Both the position numbers and the translations under genes were made by a program. Shown one piece after another: positions 1-6,699 of a stretch of 6,991 nucleotides of DNA; position 1 is the first letter of the stretch, and each line of letters begins with the position of its first letter. Source of the DNA: JAZRUF01 sp045652405. Lineage in GTDB: Bacteria > Bacillota > Clostridia > Oscillospirales > JAAYXM01. The notes below the pieces were generated by a model, which worked only from the letters and a program-made list of their open reading frames with translations, made no database searches and was not told the origin of the DNA. Where the stretch lies: positions 1 through 6,991 of the forward strand of contig JAZRUF010000004.1 of assembly GCA_045652405.1 (NCBI GenBank), written 5' to 3'.

Positions 1-1482
1 GAGGCTATTGCGCTCATGGAAAGCCGCGGAGAAAAGTATAAAGTTGAGCATATCGGTGACCTGCCTGAGGACGCTGAGATAAGCTTCTATCAGCAGGGCG
101 ACTATATAGATATGTGCGTAGGTCCGCACATTACCTATACCAAGGCTCTTAAAGCATTTAAGGTTATGGATCAGTCGGGTGCATACTGGAAGAACGATAA
201 GAACAACAAAATGCTTACCCGCGTAAAGGGTATAGCGTTCCCGTCTCAGCAGGAGCTTGAGGATTACTTAAAGCTTCTGGAGGAAGCTGAAAAGCGTGAC
301 CACCGCCGCATAGGTAAGGAAATGGGAATGTTTATGTTTGCAGAGGAAGCACCCGGCTTCCCGTTCTTCCTGCCCAAGGGTATGGCGCTTAAGAATGCGC
401 TTATTGAGTACTGGCGCGAAATCCACACCCGTGAGGATTACGTTGAGGTTTCAACTCCGCTTATCATGAACCGTCACCTTTGGGAGACCAGCGGTCACTG
501 GGATCACTATAAAGATAATATGTACTCTACTCAGATTGATGAAGAAACCTTCTGCGTAAAGCCGATGAATTGCCCGGGCGGCGTTATGGTTTACCGTTCA
601 CGTCCGCACAGCTATCGCGACCTGCCTATCCGCATGGGCGAGCTCGGTCTGGTTCACCGCCACGAGCTTCGCGGTGCGCTCCACGGTCTGTTCCGCGTGC
701 GTTGCTTTACTCAGGACGACGCGCATATCTTCATGCGCCGTGAGCAGATTACAGACGAGATTGTAAATGTAGTTCACCTGATAAACGAGGTTTATAACAA
801 GTTTGGATTTAAATACTCGGTTGAGCTCTCCACACGTCCGGAGGACAGCATGGGAAGTGATGAGGACTGGGAGGCAGCGACAAACGGTCTTAAGACCGCG
901 CTTGAAAAGCTGGGGCTTCCGTACACAATCAATGAGGGTGACGGCGCGTTCTACGGCCCGAAGATTGACTTCCATCTTGAAGATTCGCTCGGACGAACCT
1001 GGCAGTGCGGCACTATTCAGCTCGATTTCCAAATGCCCATAAACTTCGAGCTTGAGTATGTTGACGAGAAGGGCGAAAAGCAGCGCCCGATCATGATTCA
1101 CCGTGTATGCTTTGGCTCAATCGAACGCTTTATCGGAATACTCACCGAGCATTTTGCAGGTAAGTACCCGGTATGGCTTGCTCCCACTCAGGCAAAGGTT
1201 CTTCTCGTATCGGAGAAGAGCGCTGAGTACGGCAATGAAGTATACGAAGCACTTCGCCGTGCAGGCGTGCGCTGCGCGATTGACAATCGCAATGAGAAGA
1301 TTGGTTACATGATTCGCGAGGCTCAGATGGTTGAGCGTATCCCATATATGGTAATCATCGGTCAGAAAGAGGTTGAGGAGCGCACAGTTTCCATAAGAAA
1401 CCGCGATACTGCCCAGACCGAGACAATGTCTCTTGATGAGTTTATCACGAAAATCTGCGGCGAGATAAAAGACCGCGTATAA
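1..1482 (+). CDS. thrS: Threonine--tRNA ligase, 5'-truncated by window edge
   Basis: Class II aminoacyl-tRNA synthetase that charges tRNA-Thr with threonine in the cytoplasm. The reading frame is open to base 1, so the ATG at 16 is internal and roughly 140-150 N-terminal residues (TGS domain and part of the editing domain) lie outside. Of the 493 visible residues, the first ~75 finish the editing domain, including a DMCVGPH motif (Cys codon 115-117, His 127-129). The catalytic core follows, with NCPGG, HRHELRG, RVRCFTQDDAHIF and HRVCFGSIERF. The expected zinc ligands are present: Cys at 571-573, His at 724-726 and His at 1099-1101, with spacing matching the E. coli enzyme. The last ~100 residues, from VWLAPTQ, form the anticodon-binding domain. 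The NCPGG and RVCFGS variants replace the proteobacterial NCPGH style and suggest a clostridial or Bacteroidetes-like form. The frame is intact to TAA. Identification is near certain. Any T-box leader would lie upstream of the window. Confidence 0.98.
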   Translation, partial: EAIALMESRGEKYKVEHIGDLPEDAEISFYQQGDYIDMCVGPHITYTKALKAFKVMDQSGAYWKNDKNNKMLTRVKGIAFPSQQELEDYLKLLEEAEKRDHRRIGKEMGMFMFAEEAPGFPFFLPKGMALKNALIEYWREIHTREDYVEVSTPLIMNRHLWETSGHWDHYKDNMYSTQIDEETFCVKPMNCPGGVMVYRSRPHSYRDLPIRMGELGLVHRHELRGALHGLFRVRCFTQDDAHIFMRREQITDEIVNVVHLINEVYNKFGFKYSVELSTRPEDSMGSDEDWEAATNGLKTALEKLGLPYTINEGDGAFYGPKIDFHLEDSLGRTWQCGTIQLDFQMPINFELEYVDEKGEKQRPIMIHRVCFGSIERFIGILTEHFAGKYPVWLAPTQAKVLLVSEKSAEYGNEVYEALRRAGVRCAIDNRNEKIGYMIREAQMVERIPYMVIIGQKEVEERTVSIRNRDTAQTETMSLDEFITKICGEIKDRV

Positions 1483-1494
1483 TTAAAATAAACA

Positions 1495-1528
1495 GAGCGG
1501 GAAATGAAGAAGATTTCATTTCCCGCTT
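1495..1528 (+). terminator. Strong hairpin after thrS, probable terminator or attenuator
   Basis: The arm GCGGGAAATGAA (1497-1508) is perfectly complementary to TTCATTTCCCGC (1515-1526) across a 6-nt loop, and one A-T and one G-T pair extend the stem outward. It begins 14 nt after the thrS stop and ends 20 nt before the trmO start. It resembles an intrinsic terminator, but only TT followed by GC comes after the stem, so the uridine tract is poor. It may terminate partially, stabilise the thrS 3' end, or act in processing. The hairpin is certain; terminator function is inferred. Confidence 0.65.
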
Positions 1529-1548
1529 GCTAGTAGCAGAGGTGCAGT

Positions 1549-2235
1549 ATGTCAGATTCCTTTGAAGTTAAAAGAATTGCCCGCATACGCAGCGATTTTC
1601 CGACCAAGTTCGGCATCCCGCGCCAAAGCGGTCTGGTGGATGAGCTTTCGGCAGAAATCGTATTTGAGCCTGAGTATAGGAATCCCGATGCGCTTCGCGG
1701 TTTGGAAGGGTTTTCGCATATCTGGCTTATATGGCAGTTCTCGGACGCGGTGCGTGACGGTTGGTCACCCACGGTTCGCCCGCCAAGACTCGGTGGGAAT
1801 GCACGAATGGGCGTGTTCGCAACACGCTCTCCGTTTAGACCGAATCCCATAGGCTTAAGTGCGGTAAAGCTTGAGGAGATAGTTTTAAATTCGCCAGACG
1901 GTCCTCTGCTGCGCGTGTCAGGCGCGGATTTGATGGACGGTACGCCGATTTTTGATATAAAGCCGTACCTGCCTTATGCGGATATACGCGCAGATGCCAT
2001 TGGCGGATTTGCACCTGCGGCGGATGAGCGGGTTGAGGTTAAAATCCCGGATGCTCTTATAAGTAAAATATCGCAGGAGAAGCGAGAGGCTCTTCGAGCG
2101 GTGCTCGCGCAGGACCCGAGGCCTAAATATCAGAACGCGCCTGAGCGCGTGTACGGCTTTGCTTTTTCAGGTTATGAAGTGCGTTTTACCGTGGCAGACG
2201 GTTGCCTTACGGTTTGCGATATTGAAAAAATTTAG
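1549..2235 (+). CDS. trmO: tRNA (N6-threonylcarbamoyladenosine37-N6)-methyltransferase, TrmO/TsaA family
   Basis: SAM-dependent beta-barrel methyltransferase of the TsaA/YaeB/VirR family. In E. coli it adds the N6-methyl group to t6A37 of threonine tRNAs, tuning decoding of ACY codons. The protein has 228 residues, close to the ~235 of E. coli TrmO. The N-terminal domain carries LEGFSHIWLIW (52-62), RPPRLGG (77-83), then VFATRSPFRPNPIGLS (89-104) and GTPIFDIKPYLPYAD (131-145), the signature blocks of the SAM-binding barrel. The C-terminal domain (about 160-228) has the family DPRPKYQ segment before the tail. The ATG at 1549 follows AGAGGTG (1538-1544) with about 6 nt from GAGG, and no better start is visible. 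It sits 66 bp after thrS on the same strand, with a hairpin between, and 17 bp before the epimerase gene, so co-transcription with one or both is likely. Family assignment is firm; substrate is by homology. Confidence 0.93.
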   Translation: MSDSFEVKRIARIRSDFPTKFGIPRQSGLVDELSAEIVFEPEYRNPDALRGLEGFSHIWLIWQFSDAVRDGWSPTVRPPRLGGNARMGVFATRSPFRPNPIGLSAVKLEEIVLNSPDGPLLRVSGADLMDGTPIFDIKPYLPYADIRADAIGGFAPAADERVEVKIPDALISKISQEKREALRAVLAQDPRPKYQNAPERVYGFAFSGYEVRFTVADGCLTVCDIEKI

Positions 2236-2252
2236 TTACGGAGTGTGTTGAT

Positions 2253-3110
2253 ATGTACAGTGTAAAGCAAATTGAAGGAAGTAATTTAAACGAATATTTA
2301 CTCAGTGATGGCTTAAAAAACGCGTCCGCTAAAGTAGCGGTAGGACGCGGCGGAATTCTTACAAGCTTTAATGTAAACGGCAAGGAGCGTATTTATATTG
2401 ACGCGGATTTCTACGATGAGTCAGAAGAAAAGTTCCGCGGTGGAAATCCGATTCTGTTTCCGTCCTGCGGCAGACTTACCGATAAGGCATACACATTAAA
2501 CGGAAAGAAGTATGAAATGCCTATCCACGGCTTCGCGCGCGGCTATGCATGGCAGGTAGCGGGGATAAACGAGAATGACGCGGCAGAGCTTACCATTTCC
2601 TTAAAAAGCAGTGCGGAGACTCTTGCAATGTATCCGTTTGAATTTGAGCTTAGGTTTACATACCGCTTAAAAGACGGAATTCTCAGCATAATCCAGGAGG
2701 TAATAAATAATTCAGACAGTGAAATGCCGTTCTCGCTCGGTCTGCACCCATATTTCTGCGCAGATACCTCAAAGGCGAGTGCGGAGGTTCCGTCAACTTT
2801 TGCTTATTTCGGAAGTGATTCCGTAGAGTTTGACGGTGTTTTAAATGCAACTGATGATTTGGACCATGTCTGCGTAAACTTAAGCGGTACAAAATCCGTC
2901 CTGGATACCGGACTCGGCTATTGCGTAGAAGTTACTTATGAGGGGAAATACACCTGCGTAGTGGTCTGGTCACCCATGGATAACCCGAATTTTGTATGCG
3001 TTGAGCCGTGGTCTGCAGCGCCTGATGCGCTTAATACGAAGGAAAACCTCATATACCTTGCAGCGGGCGAGAGCGAAACCTTTGTCATGGATTTTGCTGT
3101 TTCGGAATAA
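2253..3110 (+). CDS. Aldose 1-epimerase family protein (LacX/galactose mutarotase-like)
   Basis: Predicted cytoplasmic mutarotase interconverting alpha and beta anomers of a hexose or related sugar; the substrate cannot be told from the sequence. The 285 residues fit the LacX-like branch. Visible signatures are GGNPILFPSCGR (63-74), MPIHGFAR (89-96), GLHPYF (163-168) and VCVEPW (248-253). They supply the family's expected active-site residues: His92, His165 and the general-base Glu251. No signal peptide or membrane segment is seen. The ATG at 2253 follows GGAG (2240-2243) at 9 nt spacing. It begins 17 bp after the trmO stop, so it is probably the distal gene of the same transcript, although no functional link to tRNA modification is evident. 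Its last 26 bp overlap, tail to tail, the end of the minus-strand flippase gene, leaving no room for a dedicated terminator. Family call is firm; the exact sugar is unknown. Confidence 0.9.
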   Translation: MYSVKQIEGSNLNEYLLSDGLKNASAKVAVGRGGILTSFNVNGKERIYIDADFYDESEEKFRGGNPILFPSCGRLTDKAYTLNGKKYEMPIHGFARGYAWQVAGINENDAAELTISLKSSAETLAMYPFEFELRFTYRLKDGILSIIQEVINNSDSEMPFSLGLHPYFCADTSKASAEVPSTFAYFGSDSVEFDGVLNATDDLDHVCVNLSGTKSVLDTGLGYCVEVTYEGKYTCVVVWSPMDNPNFVCVEPWSAAPDALNTKENLIYLAAGESETFVMDFAVSE

Positions 3111-4632
3111 GGGTTTTTAGATAACGCGCAGGGCTTGTGCCCTGAACGCAGAGTAAGATAAGGTATATTACTATTGCCACGCCAATGCAAATTGCGACGT
3201 TTGCAACCAATGAAAATTGTTCAGCTTTTAAAATCATGTGCAGCCAATTTGCAAAAAGCCCTGCCGGACATGCGCTTATAAATGGGATTAAAAACCAGTT
3301 GCGCCAGCGAGGGCGTATATTAAGCCTTCGTACAATCAAAAGAAGGCTTATGCCGGCGCACAGTGTGCAGGAGACGATGCGCCCGGCGAGAAATGCGTAA
3401 ATTCCAATACCCCTGATGCCTACGCACCAAGTGAAAAATAGCTCAATCACACCGCCTGTAAGTATAACCGCCGCCGCGTGACGTTGCATTCCGATGCCGT
3501 TTAAAATCGCCGCAGTTGTTATTTGGTAGTATAAAAACAGTGTGGAAATGCACAGTGGCAGCATATAAGCTCCTGCGGAGGAGTCTGCGTAAATGAGTGT
3601 GCACAGAGTTGAACCTAAAGGAATAAGAATAGCAATAGCGGGAAAAGCAAGCAGGCCGGTGGCGTGTATTGCCTTTCCTGCTTTTCTTCGCACCTGTGTA
3701 AAGTTTCTGACCGCAACCGCTTCGGAAAGCTTGGGCACGGTTACGGTTGTAAGCGGTGCTATAAAGGCTATCGGAAAGGTAAGAAGCGGCATCGTCATAC
3801 CAAAAAGAGTGCCGAAAAGGCTGAGTGCGCGGTCATGCGCCATTCCGGATGTCATAAGCCGCCGCGGTATCAGCACCGAGTTTGCCGATGAGAGAAGATT
3901 GGTAATAAGGCTTGTTAGCATAACAGGTATGGCAACGGATAAAATTTTGCGGTAAAGCCCGGTAGTTTTGTGATTCCGGTGCGGAAGGTGCGGTGCGTAC
4001 TTTTTGTAAAACACGCTTAAAAGGGATGAGCTTACAATTTCGCTTATTACCATGCCGCATGCGATGAGCGCGGCTGCATCCCCCGGGTTTTGCGGAGAAA
4101 AGACAACGAGCAGTATTGCCACCGCAAGAATACGCACGCTCTGCTCGGTAAGCTCGGATATTATGGGCGGTTTAAGAAAGTTAACTCCGAAAAAGTAGTT
4201 TTTAAAGATGTTCTCTATGCCGGTGCACAGAAGGCATGGAATGAATATCAAAAGCGCTATGCGTGTGCGAGCATCACCTAAGAGATGAACGCTTATGCGC
4301 TCGGAGTACAAAAACGTGGGTACGGCGACGGCGGTAAAGAGAGAGGCGAATAAAACAAAACAAAGCCGCACGGTGCGGCGGGTACTGTGCGCGTCTCCAA
4401 AAGCGTGGAATTCGGCGGATATTTGATTGACCGCCATTGTAAGGCCTGAGAGCGCCAGCGCGTGCATTATTGAGTAGTAGGGCGACACCAATTGAAAAAC
4501 GCCCATGCCCTCTGCACCAATCATGCGGCTGAGTATAATCCGATAGAGAAATCCCAGAACCTGAAGTGCGATGTTTGAGAGGGTAAGGGCGAAAATGTTG
4601 TAAAAAACCGAATTTTGGCGTATACGCAACAA
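3085..4632 (-). CDS. SpoVB/MurJ-like polysaccharide flippase (MOP superfamily), TTG start
   Basis: Integral membrane protein that would flip a lipid-linked glycan precursor across the cytoplasmic membrane. I count 14 hydrophobic segments, the usual MOP flippase topology. The N-terminus carries the family-typical run from NSVFYNI through SRMIGAEGMGVFQLVSPYY to SGLTMAVNQISAE, closely matching stage V sporulation protein B and related oligosaccharide flippases. The frame stays open to an ATG at 4722, but those 30 extra residues are Arg/Leu-rich, unlike the family, and begin inside a hairpin. GGAGG (4643-4639) lies 6 nt before TTG at 4632, and GGAG (4637-4634) lies 4 nt before a second TTG at 4629. 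Either gives 514-515 residues, close to B. subtilis SpoVB (518). It is convergent with the epimerase gene, overlapping it by 26 bp. The neighbouring O-acylation genes suggest a cell-envelope polymer as cargo. A sporulation role, peptidoglycan lipid II or another glycan are all possible. Confidence 0.88.
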   Translation of the reverse strand: MLRIRQNSVFYNIFALTLSNIALQVLGFLYRIILSRMIGAEGMGVFQLVSPYYSIMHALALSGLTMAVNQISAEFHAFGDAHSTRRTVRLCFVLFASLFTAVAVPTFLYSERISVHLLGDARTRIALLIFIPCLLCTGIENIFKNYFFGVNFLKPPIISELTEQSVRILAVAILLVVFSPQNPGDAAALIACGMVISEIVSSSLLSVFYKKYAPHLPHRNHKTTGLYRKILSVAIPVMLTSLITNLLSSANSVLIPRRLMTSGMAHDRALSLFGTLFGMTMPLLTFPIAFIAPLTTVTVPKLSEAVAVRNFTQVRRKAGKAIHATGLLAFPAIAILIPLGSTLCTLIYADSSAGAYMLPLCISTLFLYYQITTAAILNGIGMQRHAAAVILTGGVIELFFTWCVGIRGIGIYAFLAGRIVSCTLCAGISLLLIVRRLNIRPRWRNWFLIPFISACPAGLFANWLHMILKAEQFSLVANVAICIGVAIVIYLILLCVQGTSPARYLKTLIPKQQNP

Positions 4633-4687
4633 ACTCCGCCTCCGATCACCTTTTGATATATTATGTCTATTCAAAAGGCGGCGGAGT
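4633..4687 (-). promoter_or_regulatory. Two-part inverted repeat that could mask the flippase ribosome site
   Basis: On the minus strand ACTCCGCC (4687-4680) pairs with GGCGGAGT (4640-4633), and inside it CCTTTTGA (4678-4671) pairs with TCAAAAGG (4656-4649) around a 14-nt AT-rich loop. The outer 3' arm contains the second GGAG and part of GGAGG. A transcript starting upstream of 4687 could therefore fold the ribosome site into a stem. The pairing is directly visible; a regulatory role is inference. Confidence 0.45.
4634..4643 (-). promoter_or_regulatory. Ribosome binding site that sets the flippase TTG start
   Basis: The minus strand reads GGAGGCGGAG directly before TTTGTTG. The full GGAGG (4643-4639) is 6 nt from TTG at 4632, and the second GGAG (4637-4634) is 4 nt from TTG at 4629. 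No ATG start in this frame has a comparable site, which decides for the TTG start. Confidence 0.75.
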
Positions 4688-4698
4688 AATGCGTAGAG

Positions 4699-4724
4699 AA
4701 ATGCCTGCAATTTTGCAGGCATTT
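4699..4724 (-). terminator. Perfect hairpin after the AraC-family gene, probable terminator
   Basis: AAATGCCTGCAA and TTGCAGGCATTT are perfect 12-bp complements separated by 2 nt, starting 8 nt past the regulator's stop. On the minus strand the stem is followed by CTCTACG, so the uridine run is short (TTT inside the stem, then CTCT). On the plus strand the flank AATTATTCTTATTTT is more T-rich, although no plus-strand gene ends here. It is best read as an end of the MBOAT-SGNH-AraC transcript, possibly leaky. Confidence 0.6.
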
Positions 4725-4732
4725 AATTATTC

Positions 4733-5623
4733 TTATTTTCCAGATGACTTAACCGACTTGCGGTACTGCGTGGGTGATATGCCCACTGTGCGGCGAAACG
4801 CGCTTGAAAAATACGTACAGTCCCCGAAACCGCAGGATATAGCAATCTCCTGTGCGGAAAGCTCGGAGTTTTTTAAAAGTTCCTGCGCCTTGGAAACGCG
4901 CAGACGCATTAAGTATTCCGTGAAGGTAAAGCCGGTAACCTGCTTGAAAATATACGAAAAGGATGATTGGCTCATCAGTGATATTTTGCATACATCTTCA
5001 AGATAAAGCTTTTCGGAAAAATGCAGGTCAAGATATGCGAGCGCACTGTCAATCGCCGAGTGGTATTTATCAAGAAGAAGCACCTTGTCATAGCTTTGGG
5101 TTTCCTCGTACTCCGAGGCGATTATAGCAAGAAGTTTTAAAAGGTCTGCTTTAATAAAAAGCATCGAATACTTATTATTGTTTCTGAAATGCTTTAACAG
5201 CTCGAGCATCAGGTTTTCAACTTGGATTCGGCTGTCAGGCTTTAGCTGGAACAAGCTGTCAGTGAGTCGTTCATGCATAAAAAACGGCTCAAGATACGCA
5301 AAGTCAAACAGAACATTGCGGTCGGTTCCTGCAAGAGATTCGTTTATGAAACGCTCAGAAAACTCACAGCAGATAACCGTTGTGTCCTCAGTCAGGGTTT
5401 CGAGGGAATGCTCTGCATACGGCGGTACTATAAAAAGGCCAAACCTCTTGTATCCGTATTCATGACCGTTGAGCACGTGCGTGCACGAGCCGCGAAGAAC
5501 ATACCAGAGCTGCAGATACTCGTGCGAATGTGGCTCTTGCTTAAACTTTCCAGTGCTAGAAAAAATCTTAAACGGAAGAGGGCCACGCATGCTCTCGCTC
5601 GTGTAATAAATATAGCCGCTCAC
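4733..5623 (-). CDS. AraC/XylS-family transcriptional regulator with N-terminal cupin
   Basis: Cytoplasmic DNA-binding regulator, 296 residues from the chosen start. The N-terminal ~100 residues form a cupin-type sensor domain with PHSHEYLQLWYVLRGS (31-46) and VPPYAEH (66-72), containing the cupin histidines His32, His34 and His72. A helical linker spans about 105-190. The C-terminal AraC DNA-binding domain (about 190-291) has a first helix-turn-helix around LYLEDVCKISLMSQSSFSYI (206-225) and a second through SAQEIAISCGFGDCTYFSSA (256-275), ending FRRTVGISPTQYRK. The frame is open to GTG at 5635, but GTG at 5623 is preferred. It is preceded by AGGTGG at 8 nt and overlaps the upstream stop as GTGA, the classic coupling overlap. 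Regulators of this layout usually sense sugars or related small molecules. The ligand and targets are unknown; control of its own O-acylation operon or the adjacent flippase is inferred from position. Confidence 0.92.
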   Translation of the reverse strand: MSGYIYYTSESMRGPLPFKIFSSTGKFKQEPHSHEYLQLWYVLRGSCTHVLNGHEYGYKRFGLFIVPPYAEHSLETLTEDTTVICCEFSERFINESLAGTDRNVLFDFAYLEPFFMHERLTDSLFQLKPDSRIQVENLMLELLKHFRNNNKYSMLFIKADLLKLLAIIASEYEETQSYDKVLLLDKYHSAIDSALAYLDLHFSEKLYLEDVCKISLMSQSSFSYIFKQVTGFTFTEYLMRLRVSKAQELLKNSELSAQEIAISCGFGDCTYFSSAFRRTVGISPTQYRKSVKSSGK

Positions 5624-6699
5624 TTTGACCACCACCTGATTTGTTTACCGAGATTATTGATTATATCCCAGCAGTAATTGTTAAACTTATCTGCACCTGC
5701 AAGGTTTAAATGCCCCTGGTCTGCAAAGTCTTGGTCTGAAAGGGTAAGCTTTCCGGATAACTGATCGAGCGCAAAATCGTGGTAGTATACGTTTAATTCA
5801 TCCGCAAGAGCGTCGGCATCGCGGTTAAGCTCTGTATAATAATCTATCCTGCCAAGCACCGTAGGCGGTATGGGGGCTGATACAAATATCACCCGCGTGC
5901 CGTGGCTTTCTGCAAGCGCTACAAGTTTTTTAAGGTATTTTATTTGGCGCTCGGTGTACGGCACATACTCTTTTGCAAACGGATGCCTTTCCTCTTTTAA
6001 AAGCTCATTGGAAACAACGCCTTCCGTTACGTAAAATCCTTTGCCACGGTAATTGGGGTTGCGCGCCTCATTTGATGCGACGCGAGCACTTTCCCAATTC
6101 GAGAATATTGAAAATAACCTGCCGAACGGATTTATGCGGTTGTTTAAATAATTAACTCTCCTCTCTCCATCTAAATTATTCCACCAGAATGATGCAGCAT
6201 TCAGTGATGGTTTAAGCTCCATGAGCACGGTTTCCGCCTGCTCGGCGGTCTTTTCGCACTGCATGACCTTGAAGTATAAATCGTATATCAAAAGATGGGG
6301 CTTTTGCGTCTTATAAACCTCGCGCAGAAGGTGATACGCAGTGTCCGGCTGCTGCAAGGCAGTACCCAAATTATACGCACTGAGCGGGAGAGCATCTGCG
6401 GTTTCAGGCAGGGTTCGGACAAAATGACGTTCTAAGGCATACGGATTGTAAGTGCACATAGCATGGGAGGACCCCATTATAAGAACGTCAAGTGAGTTTT
6501 CCTCCAGTGCATAAAAATCCTCTATCTGATACATGCTTATTTTCTGCGTACTACTACGGTCATTTGTAATGCGCTCAAGAAAATTAACGCACACAAATGC
6601 TGCGGCGAACATCAAAATGATAAGCGCACCGAAGATTGCAAATTTTTTAAGATAACGCCTATTCGATTTAGAATTGGAAGTAGATGAATGCGGTTTCAT
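5620..6699 (-). CDS. Membrane-anchored SGNH/DltD-like protein, MBOAT partner
   Basis: Predicted extracytoplasmic acyltransferase or esterase of the SGNH type, 359 residues. A basic N-terminus (KSNRRYLKK) precedes one membrane segment at about 19-40, after which the body should lie outside the membrane. Block I is IMGSSHA (74-80); by alignment with GDS the second serine, Ser78, would be the nucleophile. YNLG (109-112) resembles the Asn/Gly block, and DQGH (327-330) supplies the Asp-x-x-His pair near the C-terminus, so the triad looks complete. The ATG at 6699 follows GGAG (6712-6709) at 9 nt. The gene starts 32 bp inside the end of the MBOAT gene and its TGA overlaps the AraC start, so translation is probably coupled on both sides. 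Pairing with an MBOAT protein is the known arrangement for polysaccharide O-acetylation (AlgI/AlgJ, PatA/PatB) and resembles DltB/DltD. The acceptor polymer is unknown. Sequence divergence from named families is high, so no symbol is given. Confidence 0.82.
   Translation of the reverse strand: MKPHSSTSNSKSNRRYLKKFAIFGALIILMFAAAFVCVNFLERITNDRSSTQKISMYQIEDFYALEENSLDVLIMGSSHAMCTYNPYALERHFVRTLPETADALPLSAYNLGTALQQPDTAYHLLREVYKTQKPHLLIYDLYFKVMQCEKTAEQAETVLMELKPSLNAASFWWNNLDGERRVNYLNNRINPFGRLFSIFSNWESARVASNEARNPNYRGKGFYVTEGVVSNELLKEERHPFAKEYVPYTERQIKYLKKLVALAESHGTRVIFVSAPIPPTVLGRIDYYTELNRDADALADELNVYYHDFALDQLSGKLTLSDQDFADQGHLNLAGADKFNNYCWDIINNLGKQIRWWSK
5632..5637 (-). promoter_or_regulatory. Ribosome binding site favouring GTG 5623 for the AraC gene
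   Basis: AGGTGG on the minus strand (5 of 6 matches to AGGAGG) ends 8 nt before GTG at 5623. The upstream GTG codons at 5635 and 5632 lie within or next to this motif and have no purine-rich site before them. Confidence 0.6.

Noticed and set aside
16..18. ATG as the thrS start
   Set aside because: The frame is open to base 1 and the residues before the ATG continue the editing domain; the gene is cut by the window edge.
598..1101. 167-residue open frame on the minus strand inside thrS
   Set aside because: It lies wholly antisense to a highly conserved part of ThrRS, has no recognisable domain, and is a codon-bias shadow.
1530..1850. 106-residue minus-strand open frame over the start of trmO
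   Set aside because: Low-complexity shadow of the conserved TrmO motifs, with no family resemblance.
3593..3955. 120-residue plus-strand open frame within the flippase gene
   Set aside because: Antisense to flippase membrane segments; Arg/Val/Ile-rich shadow composition and no known domain.
4650..4690. Promoter for the flippase around CATAATAT on the minus strand
   Set aside because: The AT-rich stretch offers a -10-like CATAAT, but no acceptable -35 at 16-18 nt for the housekeeping sigma factor and no convincing SigE -35, so no promoter is called.
5633..5635. GTG 5635 as the AraC start
   Set aside because: No purine-rich site precedes it, while it lies inside the AGGTGG that serves GTG 5623, which also gives the GTGA coupling overlap.
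5273..5677. 134-residue plus-strand open frame over the AraC/SGNH junction
   Set aside because: Antisense to the cupin domain; Lys/Arg-rich shadow without a ribosome site or domain.
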